A stretch of DNA of 64,000 bases from Flintibacter sp. KGMB00164 (GCF_008727735.1 NZ_CP044227.1:2677001-2741000), one strand, 5' to 3'; positions 1 to 8,700 are shown, counted from the first letter of the stretch. Notes: generated by a model not told the origin, from the letters alone. Program-made: numbers and translations.

Positions 1-247
1 CCGCCATCAGATTCACTCCGTTTTCCACGATGATGTGCAGTTCGATGGAGACGGTACCGTCCTCATTATAATATACCTTTACGCCCTTAGCCATGGACTC
101 CCGCTTGAGCAGGTGGACCAGGCCGTCGGTCTTGGAGCGCACCGCCATGCCCTTAACGCCATAGCAGTTGGTGGCGGCGCTGCCGGTGACAGCGGTGAAC
201 ACCTCGCTGCTGATGCGGATTTCGCCCAGATCGTTTTGCAGTTTCAT
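1..247 (-). CDS. Asp23/Gls24 family envelope stress protein (partial)
   Basis: N-terminal 82 residues of an Asp23/Gls24 (DUF322) protein; the gene runs off the left edge of the window. The reverse strand reads MKLQNDLGEIRISSEVFTAV and continues with the family pattern of an invariant 'CYGVKGMA' stretch and beta-strand-rich sequence. Members are small cytoplasmic or membrane-associated proteins linked to envelope stress or alkaline shock; in Firmicutes they often sit near nusB, accC or dak genes, which would lie outside this window. The ATG at 245-247 has an AAGGAAGG ribosome site 9-10 nt upstream. It is divergent from spoIIE. Family recognition is firm; the exact role is not inferable. Confidence 0.85.
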   Translation of the reverse strand, partial: MKLQNDLGEIRISSEVFTAVTGSAATNCYGVKGMAVRSKTDGLVHLLKRESMAKGVKVYYNEDGTVSIELHIIVENGVNLMA

Positions 248-301
248 AGGTTGGATACCTTCCTTTCGCTGAGGATAGGATTTCACACTGATATAGTCTA
301 T

Positions 302-330
302 ATTGTAGTCTATTTTCCTTGGAATTACAA
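302..330 (-). promoter_or_regulatory. Sigma-A type promoter for the Asp23 gene
   Basis: On the minus strand TTGTAA (325-330) and TACAAT (302-307) are separated by exactly 17 bp, about 55 nt upstream of the Asp23 start. Confidence 0.6.
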
Positions 331-400
331 GTAGAATTTGCTGGCTTGCCCCGCCGGTGCGCCTCTCCCTGTTCCGACGTGATTTTTCCAGTATATGGAA

Positions 401-406
401 TATAAT
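401..406 (+). promoter_or_regulatory. Possible -10 box upstream of spoIIE
   Basis: A perfect TATAAT lies 52 nt before the spoIIE start, but no good -35 box sits at normal spacing. B. subtilis spoIIE uses a sigma-A promoter with abnormal spacing activated by Spo0A~P, so a missing -35 is not unexpected. No exact 0A box (TGTCGAA) is seen. Confidence 0.3.
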
Positions 407-457
407 GGCTTCCACACACGGCCCGGCGACCGGGTCTTTTACAAAGGAGGAAAGGCT

Positions 458-2800
458 ATGGCGGCCAGGGAATCGGTGAAAACCAAACTCAACAGACTGC
501 GCTGGCACTCAAAACAGGGGGAGTCGGTGCCGGTGAACGCCTCGGCGCTGCTGCGCTGGAGCGAGGCGGGCATCCACTTTTTGCTTGCCTCGGTACTGAC
601 GGGAGCGGCAGTATTTGAAGAATACGCCCCCTTCGGGGTGGCCCTGGTGGGGGCAGCGGGTTCCGGCACCTGCGGGGCGGCCGCTCTGCTGGGAGCCTTT
701 GGTGGGTATCTCATTCAGCTGGGCTTTGCCGACGGCCTGCGCTATGCCGCTGCGGCCATTCTAACCTTTGCGGTGAGCTTTGCATTTTATGATGTACAGG
801 CTCTCCGCCGCCCCTGGGCCATGCCCCTGCTGGCCGCTTTGCTCAACGGCTGCACCGGGTTTGTCTACCTCTCCCAGGAGGGCTGGCGCACGGTGGACGT
901 CATCTACTTTGCCACGGAGCTCATCTTGTGCGCCGCCGCGGGCTGGTGTTACCGGCAGCTCCTGGCACCCATGCGTGCCGGACGCACCGACACCCTCTCC
1001 ACCCCCGCCCGCACCGCCAGCCTGCTGTTTCTGTTCTGCTCGGTGCTGCTGGCCCTGGCTCCGGTCTGCCTCTACCGGGATATCTCTCTGGGCCGGTGTC
1101 TGGCGGTGACCGCGGTCTTGGCGGTGGCCTGGCAGGGAGGCTGCGCCGCCGGGACGGTGCTGGGCATCTCGGCGGGACTGGCCCTGGATCTGGCCGCCAA
1201 CGGGGTGCCCATGTACGCCATGGCCCTGGGACTGGCGGGACTGGCTGCGGGGGCCTTTTCCGGCGGGCGAAAGCTCCGCTCCGCCCTAGCCTATGTGCTG
1301 GTCAACGGAGCCTCGGTCCTGTGGACCTGGGACAAGGGACTGCCCATTTCCATTTTATACGAGGCGTTTTTAGGTTCGGTGGTCTTTCTCCTGCTGCCGC
1401 AGGTTCCCCTGAAAAAGCTGGGCCGGTGGCTCGCCCCTGCCGTGCCCGCCGATCCGGACCAGGCCGCCCAGCAGCGCACCCGCCGCCGCCTGGAGGACAC
1501 CGCCCATGCCTTCCGCACCCTCTACGAGACCATGCGTTCCTCCTTTCGGCCGCCCCGGAATGACAACGATGTGGCCACCGTCTTTGACCGGGCGGCCTGT
1601 CAGGTGTGCCGCACCTGCTCCCTGCGCAGCCAGTGCTGGGAGCGGGGCTATGTGACCACCTTCAACGCCCTCAACGACGCCACCCAGGCCATGGTGGAGC
1701 GGGGCCAGGGGGAGCCTGGGGACTTCCCTGCCCACTTTTCCAGCCGGTGCATCCACTTTCCCGAGTTTTTGGCAGCGGTCAACCGGGAACTCACCGCCCT
1801 CCTTTACCGCCGCCAGTATAACAGCCGCATCCAGGAGAGCCGCTGGGCGGTGTGCCGGCAGTATGCCCAGCTCTCCAGCGTGCTGGAGCAGGCCGCCGCC
1901 CAGTTAGGAGAGGAATTGATTCCCGATCCGGTGACCCAGCGCAAGCTCCAGGGCCGACTGGCTCTGCTGGACGACCAGAGCCAGGGCAGCGCCTTCCGGG
2001 ATGGGCGGGGACTTCTCCGCCTGGAGGTGGTAGGTCCTGCCGCCGCCCAGCTGGCCCAGCCCCAGCATTTGGGCTCTCTCATTCAGCTGCTGGGATTGCC
2101 TCTCCGGGTGGAGGAGCAGGAGGAGGAGCGTCTGGTCCTCATCCAACAGGAGCCTCTCATGGCGGTGGCCGGGGTGGCGGCCCGGAAAAAGGACGGAGAG
2201 ACGGTCAGCGGCGACGGCGGCACCTACTTCAAGCGGGAGGACGGAACGTTATATGTTTTACTGTGTGATGGAATGGGCAGCGGTCTGGCTGCCAATCGGG
2301 AGAGCAGTTTGGCGCTGCGGCTGTTGGAACAGTTCCTGCAGGCGGGGGTGGACACGGAGCACGCGCTTACCACACTGAATTCCGCTCTGGCCCTCCGGGG
2401 GGAGGAGGCGGGGGGCTTTACCACGGTGGACCTGCTCCAGCTGGACCTGTTCACTGGCGACGGAGTCATCTTCAAGCTGGGCGCCGCACCCACCTACGTG
2501 AAAAAGGGCGAGACGGTCCGCCGCATCACCGCCGCCTCCCTCCCGGCAGGGCTGGAGCAAGGAAGCGCCGCCGTGCCCGACCGCACCCCCATCCACCTCT
2601 CCCCGGGGGACTGCGTGCTGATGATCAGCGACGGGGTGGCAGGACCTCAGGACGACCAGTGGCTGCGGGACCGCTTCCTGCAATTCAAAGGCGACAGTCC
2701 CAAGGAGCTGGCCCGGGACCTCATCGCCAACAGTCCCCAGCAGGCCACCGACGACCGCACCGCCATGGTGGTCCGCATTTCTTCTCGTCAGCTTTCTTGA
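458..2800 (+). CDS. spoIIE: Stage II sporulation protein E (SpoIIE phosphatase)
   Basis: A 780-residue SpoIIE. The first ~310 residues are alanine/leucine-rich membrane segments; a central region follows with a Cys cluster (CQVCRTCSLRSQC); the C-terminal ~230 residues are a PP2C-type serine phosphatase domain with metal-binding motifs CDGMGSG, ISDGVAG and TDDRTAMV. In spore formers SpoIIE sits at the polar septum and dephosphorylates SpoIIAA, which frees sigma-F in the forespore. The ATG at 458 has a strong AAAGGAGGAAAGG site; an upstream in-frame ATG at 395 has none. The length is close to the usual ~820 residues. Its presence implies that the host can sporulate. Confidence 0.95.
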   Translation: MAARESVKTKLNRLRWHSKQGESVPVNASALLRWSEAGIHFLLASVLTGAAVFEEYAPFGVALVGAAGSGTCGAAALLGAFGGYLIQLGFADGLRYAAAAILTFAVSFAFYDVQALRRPWAMPLLAALLNGCTGFVYLSQEGWRTVDVIYFATELILCAAAGWCYRQLLAPMRAGRTDTLSTPARTASLLFLFCSVLLALAPVCLYRDISLGRCLAVTAVLAVAWQGGCAAGTVLGISAGLALDLAANGVPMYAMALGLAGLAAGAFSGGRKLRSALAYVLVNGASVLWTWDKGLPISILYEAFLGSVVFLLLPQVPLKKLGRWLAPAVPADPDQAAQQRTRRRLEDTAHAFRTLYETMRSSFRPPRNDNDVATVFDRAACQVCRTCSLRSQCWERGYVTTFNALNDATQAMVERGQGEPGDFPAHFSSRCIHFPEFLAAVNRELTALLYRRQYNSRIQESRWAVCRQYAQLSSVLEQAAAQLGEELIPDPVTQRKLQGRLALLDDQSQGSAFRDGRGLLRLEVVGPAAAQLAQPQHLGSLIQLLGLPLRVEEQEEERLVLIQQEPLMAVAGVAARKKDGETVSGDGGTYFKREDGTLYVLLCDGMGSGLAANRESSLALRLLEQFLQAGVDTEHALTTLNSALALRGEEAGGFTTVDLLQLDLFTGDGVIFKLGAAPTYVKKGETVRRITAASLPAGLEQGSAAVPDRTPIHLSPGDCVLMISDGVAGPQDDQWLRDRFLQFKGDSPKELARDLIANSPQQATDDRTAMVVRISSRQLS

Positions 2801-2809
2801 AAGAAATCT

Positions 2810-2911
2810 CCTACTTTTTTCGAGAAAAAAGTAGGCAAAAAAGCTTCCTGCGAAGCTCCGCTTTCTTGAAAGAAAGCTTGGCAAAGAACTTTGTGCGAAA
2901 CTTCGTTTCGC
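2810..2911. repeat. Cluster of five short inverted repeats after spoIIE
   Basis: Five perfect small hairpins follow each other: 2810-2835 (11-bp stem CCTACTTTTTT, loop CGAG), 2842-2857 (AGCTTC/GAAGCT), 2860-2877 (GCTTTC/GAAAGC), 2882-2893 (CAAAG/CTTTG) and 2895-2911 (GCGAAA/TTTCGC). No canonical T-tract follows the last one. The first stem may serve as a terminator for spoIIE. The rest of 2912-3153 holds no gene I can support. Confidence 0.55.
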
Positions 2912-3153
2912 CTCTGCGCTTATACGTATCATTTTCGTGGGAGTGACGCTCTGCGCCGCTCCTGCGTTTTTGTTTTCCCGCTTCTTTCTGCCCGGCCTCG
3001 ACTCCAACCGCTCGCTCCATTGATTTGCAGGATATCCTGCATTAGGAAAACAGATTCCACAGAAAAGTCGCATTTAGACTGTTATATGTGATATACAGGT
3101 GAAAACGCCAAAAATTTCATCGTTAAAATGTTGTTAATCTTGCAGGATTGTGC

Positions 3154-3183
3154 TTTACAACCAGGGAAACAAAGCGTTAAAAT
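3154..3183 (+). promoter_or_regulatory. Promoter of the ion transporter gene
   Basis: TTTACA (3154-3159) and TAAAAT (3178-3183) are spaced 18 bp apart, 28 nt before the ATG at 3211. The GTTAAAATG string containing the -10 also occurs once about 55 bp upstream. Confidence 0.5.
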
Positions 3184-3210
3184 GACCGCCTGTGAAGGAA
3201 GTGATCGAGT

Positions 3211-4479
3211 ATGAACCTGCAACAAATGATTGCGGTGGGCGTATTTCTGTTGGTGATGGCCGCCATCATCTCGGAAAAAGTACACCGCAGCGTGGCTGCG
3301 CTGGCCGGAGCGGTGGTCCTGCTGCTGACCCACGTACTTACCATTGAAACCGCCGCCGACTATGTGGATCTGAACACCATCGGCGTGCTGGTGGGCATGA
3401 TGCTCTTTGTGGCCGTGGTCAAGAGTTCCGGCCTGTTTGAGTACATCGCCATCTGGTCGGCCAAGCTGACCCGGGGCCAGCCCATGGCTATCCTGGCGGT
3501 ATTCGCGGTCATCACCGCGGTGCTCTCCGCCTTTTTGGATAACGTCACCACGGTGCTGCTGATCGGCCCCATGACCATCGCCATTACCCAGATCCTGGAG
3601 GTCAATCCGGTGCCTTTTCTGCTCTCTCAGATCATGGCCTCCAACATCGGCGGTACCGCTACCCTCATCGGTGACCCGCCCAACATCATGATCGGCAGCG
3701 CCGCCGGTCTGAGCTTTGCCGACTTCATTGTCAACACCGGCCCGGTGGTACTGATCATTCTGGCCGTGGTGGTAACCATCTTTTTCCTCATGTATCGGGG
3801 GAACCTCCACGTGGAGTCGGAGAACATGGAAAAAGTTCTCACCCTGGATGAAAAACTGACCATAAAAGATGCTTCCCTTCTGCGGAAAAGTGTTATAATG
3901 ATCGTACTGGTGGTGGTGGGATTCATCTTCCATGCCCAGCTGGGCATCGAGTCGGCCACCGTGGCACTCACCGCGGCAGGCGTGATGCTGCTCATCGGCG
4001 GTCAGGACGCGGAAGACGTGATCCTGGGCGTGGAGTGGTCCACCATCTTGTTCTTCATCGGCCTGTTTGTGGTAGTAGGCGGCCTGAACAGCACCGGCGT
4101 CATCGCCATGCTGGCCAACGGCATGCTGGAACTGGTGGGCGACAATGAAGTGCTGGCCATTGTGTTGGTTTTGTGGGCCTCCGCCCTCATTTCCGCCTTC
4201 CTGGACAACATCCCCTTTGTGGCCACCCTCATCCCCATGATTCAGACCATGCAGCAGGGCGGCATGGATGTGCTGCCCCTGTGGTGGGCCCTGTCCCTGG
4301 GCGCCTGCCTGGGCGGCAACGGCAGCCTCATCGGTGCCAGCGCCAACGTGGTTCTGGCCGGAGTCAGTGCCAAGAACGGATACCCCATCACCTTTATGAG
4401 CTACCTGAAAAAGGGCTTCCCCTTGATGCTGCTGTCGGTAGCCATTTGTACCGTCTATCTGCTGATTCGATTTGCGTGA
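3211..4479 (+). CDS. ArsB/NhaD-type ion transporter (SLC13-like permease)
   Basis: A 422-residue polytopic membrane protein of the ion transporter superfamily (ArsB, NhaD and CitM relatives). It has about 11-12 hydrophobic segments and two internally similar halves. Each half has an 'AFLDN(V/I)' signature: LSAFLDNVTTVLLIGP around residue 110 and ISAFLDNIPFVATLIP around residue 330. Each is followed by a Gly-rich hairpin ('GGTATLIGDPPNIMIG' and 'GGNGSLIGASANVVLAG'), typical of anion or Na+/H+ exchange in this superfamily. The substrate (arsenite, Na+/H+ or dicarboxylate) cannot be assigned, and no arsenic genes lie nearby. The ribosome site GGAAGTGATC precedes the ATG. Confidence 0.85.
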   Translation: MNLQQMIAVGVFLLVMAAIISEKVHRSVAALAGAVVLLLTHVLTIETAADYVDLNTIGVLVGMMLFVAVVKSSGLFEYIAIWSAKLTRGQPMAILAVFAVITAVLSAFLDNVTTVLLIGPMTIAITQILEVNPVPFLLSQIMASNIGGTATLIGDPPNIMIGSAAGLSFADFIVNTGPVVLIILAVVVTIFFLMYRGNLHVESENMEKVLTLDEKLTIKDASLLRKSVIMIVLVVVGFIFHAQLGIESATVALTAAGVMLLIGGQDAEDVILGVEWSTILFFIGLFVVVGGLNSTGVIAMLANGMLELVGDNEVLAIVLVLWASALISAFLDNIPFVATLIPMIQTMQQGGMDVLPLWWALSLGACLGGNGSLIGASANVVLAGVSAKNGYPITFMSYLKKGFPLMLLSVAICTVYLLIRFA

Positions 4480-4498
4480 TGGAAAGGGAGGAAGGGTT

Positions 4499-4990
4499 AT
4501 GAACCAAAATACCGTAAGTGGTGATATCGTAGATTTAAAGCTCAGTCAGCTGGGCGCCACCCAGATCACCAAGCTGCGCAGCCACATGTACATCGTGGAC
4601 TTTGCCCTGGAAAACGGCACAGAGATCTCCTATGTCTTCAACATCACCAAGCACGACAAGTACTTTCTGCAGCGTATGCGCCCCTACGCCATGGTGCAGG
4701 GCAAGTATGCCGACACCAAGGAGATCACCAAGTTTATCAAAGAGGACCTGCGCCGTTTCCGCACCGCGGAGCACAGCAGCAACTTTGAGGAGTTTGTGGA
4801 CGTCTCCCGCAAGGGTGTGGAACTCTCCCACGAGCTGGAGAGCCTGTTCCTCCACTACAACGTGGACAAGGCCACCCTGGACGAGATGCAGGGCACCCTT
4901 ACCCGCATGATGCTCCACCTGGAGCAGCTGAAAAAGCAGCTTCCCCCTGTGGAGCCCGAACCCTGCAAGAAAAAAACCTCGGAATCCTGA
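4499..4990 (+). CDS. Hypothetical protein, two-part with helical C-terminus
   Basis: A 163-residue soluble protein that I do not recognise. The N-terminal ~85 residues are mixed alpha/beta (VDLKLSQLGATQITKLRSHM); the C-terminal half is helical and charged and ends in a Lys/Pro-rich tail. The ATG at 4499 follows GGGAGGAAGGGTT; an ATG at 4472 overlaps the transporter stop and has a poorer site. It lies 19 nt after the transporter gene and before a terminator, so the two are probably co-transcribed. It may be a lineage-specific Oscillospiraceae protein. Confidence 0.6.
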   Translation: MNQNTVSGDIVDLKLSQLGATQITKLRSHMYIVDFALENGTEISYVFNITKHDKYFLQRMRPYAMVQGKYADTKEITKFIKEDLRRFRTAEHSSNFEEFVDVSRKGVELSHELESLFLHYNVDKATLDEMQGTLTRMMLHLEQLKKQLPPVEPEPCKKKTSES

Positions 4991-5037
4991 GCCGCACCGC
5001 CGGCTTCGTTCCCCGCGTAAGAGCCAGATGTTCCGTA

Positions 5038-5071
5038 AGCCGGACCGCCTGAGACAGGCGGCCCGGCTTTT
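5038..5071 (+). terminator. Rho-independent terminator after the transporter operon
   Basis: Stem AGCCGGaCCGCCT / AGGCGGcCCGGCT with one mismatch, followed by TTTT. Confidence 0.75.
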
Positions 5072-5136
5072 CCATCTTTAAAAAACAGAAAGGAAGGAAA
5101 AGTTTTCTTAAAAAACGTCCTCCTTTCTGCGAACTA

Positions 5137-5145
5137 TGCTATAAT
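5137..5145 (+). promoter_or_regulatory. Extended -10 promoter of the pyrophosphatase gene
   Basis: TGcTATAAT forms an extended -10 element about 80 nt before the start. The -35 region is weak. Confidence 0.5.
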
Positions 5146-5227
5146 GACATAGAAAAGAGCGAATCCACCCCAAACCGACCCCAATATCCGCGGCATTTGC
5201 CGCCCTATGAGAAGGAATGAGGCGTAT

Positions 5228-6925
5228 ATGACCAATCAGGAACTGAACACCCATCAGATCAAGGTGATCGGCCACTGCAACCCGGATACAGACTCCATCT
5301 GTTCCGCCATTGCATACAGCCGGCTGAAAAATATGATCGACCCCGACCACCCCTGCAAGCCCTGCCGGGCCGGTCTTCTCAACCGGGAGACCGAGTTTGT
5401 CCTCAATTATTTTAACGTACCTGCACCGCAGCTCTACACCGACGTGCGCTCCCAGATCCGGGACGTGGACATCCGCCGCATGGCGGGCGTGGACGGCGAA
5501 ATGAGCCTGCGCAGCGCCTGGGTCACCATGCGTGACCAGGAGATCGACACCCTGTGTGTGGTGGACGAGGAGCAAAATCTGAAAGGCGTTATCACCGTAA
5601 AAGACGTGGCCACCGCCAACATGGACGTGCTGGACACCTACATCCTGGCCGAGGCCAAAACCAGCTATCAGAACATCATCGACACCCTGGGCGCCACCGT
5701 GGTGGTGGGCGACGTGGAGGGCAAGCGGGTCGAGGGCAGCATCATTATCGGCTCGGGCAGCCCCGAACAGATGGAGAAGGCCATCTCCAAGGGTGACATC
5801 GTCATTGTGGGCAACCGCATTGAAAGCCAGCTCACCGCCCTGGAGATGGATGCAGGCTGTCTGGTGGTGTGCATGGACAGCAAGATCTCCCGCACCATCT
5901 GCATGCTGGCCGAGGAAAAGGGCTGCATCATCCTCAGCACCACCTGCAACACCTATGTGGCCGGGCAGATGATCCGCCAGGCTGCTCCCATCCGCCACTA
6001 CATGGTGCAGAAAAATCTGCTCTACTTTAACCTGAACACCTCGGTGGAGGCGGCCACCAAGCGCATGGCCTCGGTACGTTTCCGCTACTTCCCTATTCTG
6101 GACGACGAGGGCAAGTATGTGGGCGTGGTCTCCCGCCGAAACATGATGAACCTGCGGAAAAAGCAGATCATTCTGGTGGACCACAACGAGAAGAGCCAGG
6201 CCGTGGACGGCATTGACCAGGCCGAGGTGCTGGAGATCATCGACCACCACCGCATCGGTTCCATGGAGACCGAGGGTCCCGTCTATTTCCGCAATGTCCC
6301 GGTGGGCTGCACCTGCACCATCATCTACCAGATGTACCTGGAAAATGCAGCGGAGATCGACCCCACCACCGCCGGACTCATGCTCTCCGCCATCCTCTCC
6401 GACACCCTGATGTTCCGCAGCCCCACCTGCACCCCCATGGACGAGCGGGCCGCCCGGGCACTGGCCGAGATCGCCGGGGTGGACCTGGAGAAGTACGCCG
6501 ACGCCATGTTTGAGGCGGGCGGCGACATCACCGGCAAGACCGCCGAGGAGGTCTTCCGGGGCGACTACAAGATTTTCACCAGCGGCGAGGTGCGCTTCGG
6601 CGTGGGCCAGGGCAGCTACATGAGCCAGAAAAACCGTCTGGCCAGCGAAAAGCTGCTGGGTCCCTACCTGCCCATCGCCCTGGAGAAGCAGGGGCTGGAC
6701 TTCATCTTCTACATGTTCACCGATGTACGCTCGGCCAGCACCGACCTGCTCATGGCGGGCAAGGGAGCCCAGCGTCTGGTGGAGCACGCCTTCGGCGTGG
6801 AGGTCAAGGACGGCATGGCAGTTCTGCCCCAGGTGGTCAGCCGGAAAAAGCAGATGGTCCCTGCTCTCATCAGCGCCGTGAAACAGGCCATGGAGGAATC
6901 CGACCAGCAAAGCGCCGCAGGCTGA
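5228..6925 (+). CDS. Manganese-dependent inorganic pyrophosphatase with CBS-DRTGG insert
   Basis: A 565-residue family II inorganic pyrophosphatase of the regulatory type. Order: DHH domain with GHCNPDTDSICSA (residues ~16-28); CBS domain; DRTGG domain; second CBS; then the rest of the DHH domain with VDHNEKSQ, IDHHRIG and SAILSDT; and a C-terminal DHHA2 domain with SRKKQMVP. It hydrolyses PPi to phosphate in the cytoplasm with Mn2+ or Co2+; the CBS/DRTGG insert binds adenine nucleotides and diadenosine polyphosphates in characterised clostridial members. The ATG at 5228 is preferred over 5207 because GAAGGAATGAGG precedes it. Monocistronic, between its own promoter and terminator. Confidence 0.93.
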   Translation: MTNQELNTHQIKVIGHCNPDTDSICSAIAYSRLKNMIDPDHPCKPCRAGLLNRETEFVLNYFNVPAPQLYTDVRSQIRDVDIRRMAGVDGEMSLRSAWVTMRDQEIDTLCVVDEEQNLKGVITVKDVATANMDVLDTYILAEAKTSYQNIIDTLGATVVVGDVEGKRVEGSIIIGSGSPEQMEKAISKGDIVIVGNRIESQLTALEMDAGCLVVCMDSKISRTICMLAEEKGCIILSTTCNTYVAGQMIRQAAPIRHYMVQKNLLYFNLNTSVEAATKRMASVRFRYFPILDDEGKYVGVVSRRNMMNLRKKQIILVDHNEKSQAVDGIDQAEVLEIIDHHRIGSMETEGPVYFRNVPVGCTCTIIYQMYLENAAEIDPTTAGLMLSAILSDTLMFRSPTCTPMDERAARALAEIAGVDLEKYADAMFEAGGDITGKTAEEVFRGDYKIFTSGEVRFGVGQGSYMSQKNRLASEKLLGPYLPIALEKQGLDFIFYMFTDVRSASTDLLMAGKGAQRLVEHAFGVEVKDGMAVLPQVVSRKKQMVPALISAVKQAMEESDQQSAAG

Positions 6926-6974
6926 ATGCACCGGGATTTCCAATACAAATTGGATTTTCATTGCTATACATAAC

Positions 6975-7009
6975 AAAACGGAGAGGACATAGTCCTCTCC
7001 GTTTTCTTT
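6975..7009. terminator. Bidirectional terminator
   Basis: A perfect inverted repeat AAAACGGAGAGGAC / GTCCTCTCCGTTTT with T-runs on both sides lies between convergent genes. Confidence 0.9.
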
Positions 7010-7017
7010 TCGTATGG

Positions 7018-7392
7018 TCAGGCCAGCAGATTGCGCAGGACGCCCCAGGCCAGAAAGTAAATGAGCAGGACCCAGAAAACCCGCTCCTCTCCCCGGCTGG
7101 GCAGCTTTTGGCCGGTACGCACATAGCGCACCGCCATGCGCGCCGCCAGCAAAAGCAGCACCGGCAGGGCCAGCAGCAGGGCCGCGTTGGCCCGCCAGGC
7201 TGCCGCCACATCCAGGCGCAACAGGGCCAGACACATCCGGGTCACCCCGCAGCCGGGACACAGAAGGCCGGTCAGCTTCCAGACCGGGCAATACAGTCCC
7301 CGGCCGATGACAAGGATCAGAACGGTGTAGGCCACTCCCAATCCCACCAGGGCCGCACCCCCAATGGTCAGCTTTTTCAGGCGTTCTTTCAC
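7018..7392 (-). CDS. DUF2752 membrane protein
   Basis: A 124-residue membrane protein with the DUF2752 signature: a hydrophobic N-terminal segment, then CPxxxxTGLLCPGCGVTR (residues ~35-52), then two further membrane segments. Its function is not established. The start overlaps the DUF4234 stop by 4 nt (ATGA), so translation is coupled. These two families often pair in Clostridia. Confidence 0.85.
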   Translation of the reverse strand: MKERLKKLTIGGAALVGLGVAYTVLILVIGRGLYCPVWKLTGLLCPGCGVTRMCLALLRLDVAAAWRANAALLLALPVLLLLAARMAVRYVRTGQKLPSRGEERVFWVLLIYFLAWGVLRNLLA

Positions 7393-7742
7393 AGGGGCTG
7401 TACAGGGGTATAGTGGTTCAGCTCACTCTGGATAATGGCGCAGGTGACGATGCTCAGGCCGAAAATATTCAGCACCAGAAACAGAATGGGGAAGGAACCG
7501 GCCGGTATATTGTTGCGCATCCGCGCCCGGTCCAGCTTGTCACCCATCTTGTAGCCCCAGTAGATGCTATAAATGCCGCAGGTGACGAGGCTGAGCAGAA
7601 ATGCTACGATCCCGGAGGTATCATACTCCTGGGTCACTTCGTTTACCTCATCGGTGAGGCTGACGAACCAATAGATGCCGTAAATACCGCATGTAATAAT
7701 GGACAGTACAATACTTAAGGGAATACTGCGAGGTCGAACCAT
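7389..7742 (-). CDS. DUF4234 membrane protein
   Basis: A 117-residue membrane protein with the repeated 'ITCGIYGIYWF' / 'VTCGIYSIYWGYK' pattern of the DUF4234/DUF805-like families and three to four membrane segments. First gene of a two-gene operon with the DUF2752 gene. Role unknown. The start ATG is preceded by GGAGGGGCC. No canonical promoter could be placed firmly in 7743-7820. Confidence 0.8.
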   Translation of the reverse strand: MVRPRSIPLSIVLSIITCGIYGIYWFVSLTDEVNEVTQEYDTSGIVAFLLSLVTCGIYSIYWGYKMGDKLDRARMRNNIPAGSFPILFLVLNIFGLSIVTCAIIQSELNHYTPVQPL

Positions 7743-7820
7743 AGTTGGCCCCTCCTTCTCTGTATCGAAATGGTTTGGATCGAAACCATCATACTATATT
7801 CTATGATCTGGCGCAAGGTT

Positions 7821-7850
7821 AAAAAAGCGGCCGTCCTTCGGGCGGCCGCA
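7821..7850 (-). terminator. Terminator after the phosphoribosyltransferase-like gene
   Basis: On the minus strand the stem GCGGCCG / CGGCCGC with a short loop is followed by TTTTTT. Confidence 0.85.
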
Positions 7851-7862
7851 AAGAAATATCGA

Positions 7863-8489
7863 TTACAGACGGGACAGGCCGTAGCTGTTGGACAGGGCGT
7901 CGATTTTAAGACCCTGGGCACACATGGCGCAGTCCTTGGGGGAGTAGGTGGCATATCCGGGAATATCCTCGGGGGTAAAGAGGCTGTAAATGGGGATATC
8001 GTCCACCGCATCCAGGGTACTGAATCCCGAGGCGATGCCCTGCACCTTGCCGCCGTAGTACTGCACGCACTCCACCGCCCGGCGTACGCTCTTGCCGGAG
8101 TTGACGGTAGAAATGAGGATCAGCACATCCTTGCCGGTAACCATGGGAGACAGGTTGTCACGGAAGATCAGCTGGCCGTTGGAATCGTACTCGGGGGTGA
8201 TGACATTGATGTTTTTATCACTGTTGACGGCAAAACGGTCATTCTTAGTGAGATGACGGGCCAGGAAGGCACCCAGCACCTCGCTGCCATCCAGACAGAC
8301 AATGGTGTCCACACCCTTGTCGTAGGCGTAGCGCTGGGCCAGCGTCATGGCAGCCTCCCGGGCCATGGTGTGTTCGTGCTTCATGCGGGTGATGTCGATG
8401 TAGTGGGAATTGTGAGAGTGACGGGTGGCAAAGTGGCCTGCAATCACGGATACCTCTACCTTGGGGTTCAGTTTGGACCGGATATTCAT
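7863..8489 (-). CDS. Phosphoribosyltransferase-like protein (PyrE-like fold)
   Basis: A 208-residue protein resembling orotate phosphoribosyltransferase. It has the PRTase core with a PRPP-loop-like segment VLILISTVNSGKSV (residues ~122-135), followed by 'QYYGGKVQGIASGFS' and a C-terminal 'CAMCAQGLKIDALSNSYG' tail with two Cys. Real PRTases carry acidic residues (vDDvxxTG) where this has ISTVNSG, so it may be a regulator or a divergent enzyme. This subfamily is common in Clostridia and usually annotated as orotate phosphoribosyltransferase without proof. Monocistronic, own promoter, divergent from asnS. Confidence 0.7.
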   Translation of the reverse strand: MNIRSKLNPKVEVSVIAGHFATRHSHNSHYIDITRMKHEHTMAREAAMTLAQRYAYDKGVDTIVCLDGSEVLGAFLARHLTKNDRFAVNSDKNINVITPEYDSNGQLIFRDNLSPMVTGKDVLILISTVNSGKSVRRAVECVQYYGGKVQGIASGFSTLDAVDDIPIYSLFTPEDIPGYATYSPKDCAMCAQGLKIDALSNSYGLSRL

Positions 8490-8534
8490 AGTGTCGCCTC
8501 CAATTCATCAAAGTCGCCAAAAAGCTGTGTACAT

Positions 8535-8563
8535 ATTATACTATTCCTTGTGCGAAAAAGCAA
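8535..8563 (-). promoter_or_regulatory. Promoter of the phosphoribosyltransferase-like gene
   Basis: Minus strand TTGCTT (8558-8563), 17-bp spacer, TATAAT (8535-8540), about 46 nt upstream of the start. Confidence 0.75.
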
Positions 8564-8606
8564 GCCGCAATCCCACATTTCTCCATCTCCACACCAGGCT
8601 TAGGGG

Positions 8607-8635
8607 TTGTAAATCCGGGGAAAACGCGGTATAAT
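8607..8635 (+). promoter_or_regulatory. Promoter of asnS
   Basis: TTGTAA (8607-8612), 17-bp spacer, TATAAT (8630-8635). Only ~60 nt of leader follow, too short for a T-box, and no T-box sequence is seen. Confidence 0.75.
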
Positions 8636-8700
8636 GACACATTATATTACCGTCTTGCGCCCCTTTCCGGCGCAGACGCGGAGAAATGGAGAGAACAACT

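Noticed and set aside
3082-3933. 283-residue His/Asp-rich minus-strand frame
   Set aside because: Antisense of the transporter gene; low-complexity content is a reversed-frame artefact.
5108-7291. 727-residue minus-strand open frame
   Set aside because: Antisense shadow of the pyrophosphatase gene; composition is typical of reversed coding DNA and there is no ribosome site.
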